From Rhodobacteraceae bacterium EhC02 (GTDB taxonomy: Bacteria; Pseudomonadota; Alphaproteobacteria; Rhodobacterales; Rhodobacteraceae), in the NCBI GenBank assembly GCA_001650895.1, contig LXYH01000024.1, positions 1 through 64,000 on the forward strand: a stretch of 64,000 bases of DNA, written 5' to 3'. A program made the translations under genes and the position numbers. The notes under the pieces are model-generated. The model did no database searches. It was not told the DNA's origin and saw only the letters and a list, made by a program, of their open reading frames with translations. Of this stretch, positions 63,054 to 64,000 are shown one piece after another. Numbering within the stretch: the stretch's first letter is position 1; every line of letters begins with the position of its first letter.

Positions 63054-64000
63054 ATGCGCTGGGACGAATTTCCGAAATGGGGCCGCTGGGCCGCCGACTG
63101 GGCCGGACGCTATCATGCAGGCCTGCGGGACCGGCCCGTGCGGGCGCAGACCCGCCCCGGTGACATTCTGGCCGCCCTGCCCGCGCATCCGCCGGAAACC
63201 GCGCAGCCGATGGACGCGATCATCGCGGATTTCGAATCCATCGTGATGCCGGGGATCACCCATTGGCAGCACCCACGGTTCTTTGCCTATTTCCCGTCCA
63301 ATGCCTCGCCCGCCGCCGTGCTGGCAGATCATCTGGTGACGGTGATGGCCCCGCAATGCATGCTGTGGCAGACCTCGCCCGCCGCGACCGAGATGGAGAC
63401 GCGGATGATGGATTGGCTGCGCCAGTCCATCGGGCTGCCCGAGGGGTTTGCGGGCGTCATTCAGGACAGCGCCAGTTCCGCCACGCTGGCCGCCGTGCTG
63501 GTGATGCGCGAACGCGCGCTGGAATGGGACGGGAATGCCAATGGTCTGCCGGGGCAGAAGGTGCTGCGCGTCTATTGCTCGGCCGAGGTGCATTCCTCGG
63601 TTGACCGGGCGATCTGGATTGCCGGGATCGGACAGGCCAATCTGGTGCGTATTCCCACGACCGGCCCGCTGCGCGGGATGGATGTGGCAGCACTTGAGGC
63701 GGCTGTGATTGCCGACAAGGCGGCGGGTTACCTGCCTGCGGGCGTGATTGCCTGCACGGGTGGCACGGGCACGGGTGCTTGCGATGATATTGCGGGGGTT
63801 TGTGCAGTGGCGCAGGCCCACGGGCTTTATAGCCATGTGGATGCGGCATGGGCGGGGGCGGCGATGATCTGCCCCGAGTTCCGCGATCTTTGGACGGGGG
63901 TCGAGATGGCGGATTCGGTGGTGTTCAACCCGCATAAATGGCTGGGCACGCAGTTCGATCTGTCGGCGCATTTCATCCGCTCGCCTGCGGACCTGACACG
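63054..64000 (+). CDS. PLP-dependent aromatic amino-acid decarboxylase (partial, runs off right edge)
   Basis: The visible 315 residues belong to the group II decarboxylases (aromatic L-amino-acid/tyrosine type). MPGITHWQHPRFFAYFPSNAS and ATEMETRMMDWL are the N-terminal substrate region, SAEVHSSVDRAIWIAG the PLP stacking region and VDAAWAGAAMICPEFR the Asp region. The PLP Lys is in FNPHKWLGTQFD. A GGGAGG site precedes ATG 63054. The C-terminal third is beyond the window. The substrate (Tyr, Phe, Trp or Dopa) cannot be told; its position after an aromatic-acid cluster fits aromatic amines. Confidence 0.92.
   Translation, partial: MRWDEFPKWGRWAADWAGRYHAGLRDRPVRAQTRPGDILAALPAHPPETAQPMDAIIADFESIVMPGITHWQHPRFFAYFPSNASPAAVLADHLVTVMAPQCMLWQTSPAATEMETRMMDWLRQSIGLPEGFAGVIQDSASSATLAAVLVMRERALEWDGNANGLPGQKVLRVYCSAEVHSSVDRAIWIAGIGQANLVRIPTTGPLRGMDVAALEAAVIADKAAGYLPAGVIACTGGTGTGACDDIAGVCAVAQAHGLYSHVDAAWAGAAMICPEFRDLWTGVEMADSVVFNPHKWLGTQFDLSAHFIRSPADLT

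Overview
The window is a piece of a high-GC alphaproteobacterial chromosome, most likely from the order Rhodobacterales (Rhodobacteraceae/Roseobacteraceae). This rests on several signs: a Fur-family Irr regulator divergent from fabA, the ATPase MipZ, an F0 operon with both b and b' subunits and an AtpI/AtpZ-like leader gene, three tandem peptide deformylase genes coupled to fmt, and a short intergenic repeat (GGATATTT-N3-GCAAGAAGA) in six places. Genes are dense and short overlaps (ATGA, GTGA, TGATG) are common. I saw no rRNA or tRNA gene, insertion sequence, prophage or CRISPR array. Most of the window is ordinary core chromosome; the accessory flavour lies in the aromatic-catabolism clusters and the surface-polysaccharide cluster.

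Layout. 1-9 kb: miaB (cut by the left edge), an unrecognised gene, a minus-strand fabA/fabB/fabI block with a flavin monooxygenase, irr, a quinone oxidoreductase, a Cys-rich membrane protein and an FKBP prolyl isomerase. 9.2-11.8 kb: a coupled trio of haloacid-dehalogenase-like HAD protein, alpha/beta hydrolase and PLP dehydratase. 11.8-17.5 kb: the protocatechuate operon pobA-pcaD-pcaC-pcaH-pcaG-(esterase-like hydrolase)-pcaB, which takes 4-hydroxybenzoate to 3-oxoadipate. 17.6-20.5 kb: def-def-def-fmt and two small membrane proteins. 20.6-27.4 kb: a C-S lyase, a glutathionyl-hydroquinone reductase, a stand-alone receiver protein, cobC-cobD and a lytic transglycosylase. 27.5-35.1 kb: smc, hupE, two GNAT genes, a lipoprotein, lrgA-lrgB-like genes and a GntR regulator.

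35.2-40.2 kb: the F0 part of ATP synthase, then an ArsR regulator, an EamA exporter and a LysR regulator. 40.6-48.2 kb: ffh, a GNAT, chorismate mutase, rpsP, bluB, rimM, two genes on the opposite strand, trmD, rplS and rpmE. The usual rpsP-rimM-trmD-rplS operon is thus present but interrupted. 48.3-55.6 kb: a minus-strand polysaccharide operon, rfbC-rfbB-rfbD-rfbA, a dTDP-rhamnose 4-epimerase-like SDR, a sulfotransferase and an RgpF-family protein. Together these suggest a sulfated glycan containing L-rhamnose or 6-deoxy-L-talose. 55.8-56.6 kb: mipZ.

56.6-62.9 kb: a homogentisate cluster: a MarR regulator divergent from hmgA, fumarylacetoacetase, an MBL-fold protein lacking half its metal ligands, a small membrane protein, and a flavoprotein hydroxylase plus a DUF2783-like small protein. 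The last two resemble the two-component 3-hydroxyphenylacetate 6-hydroxylase MhaAB. The window ends inside a PLP-dependent aromatic amino-acid decarboxylase gene preceded by a perfect inverted repeat. No clearly unprecedented system stands out. The best leads are the MhaAB-like pair, the sulfated-deoxyhexose operon, the catalytically degenerate third deformylase, bluB inside the ribosomal operon, and the dispersed repeat.
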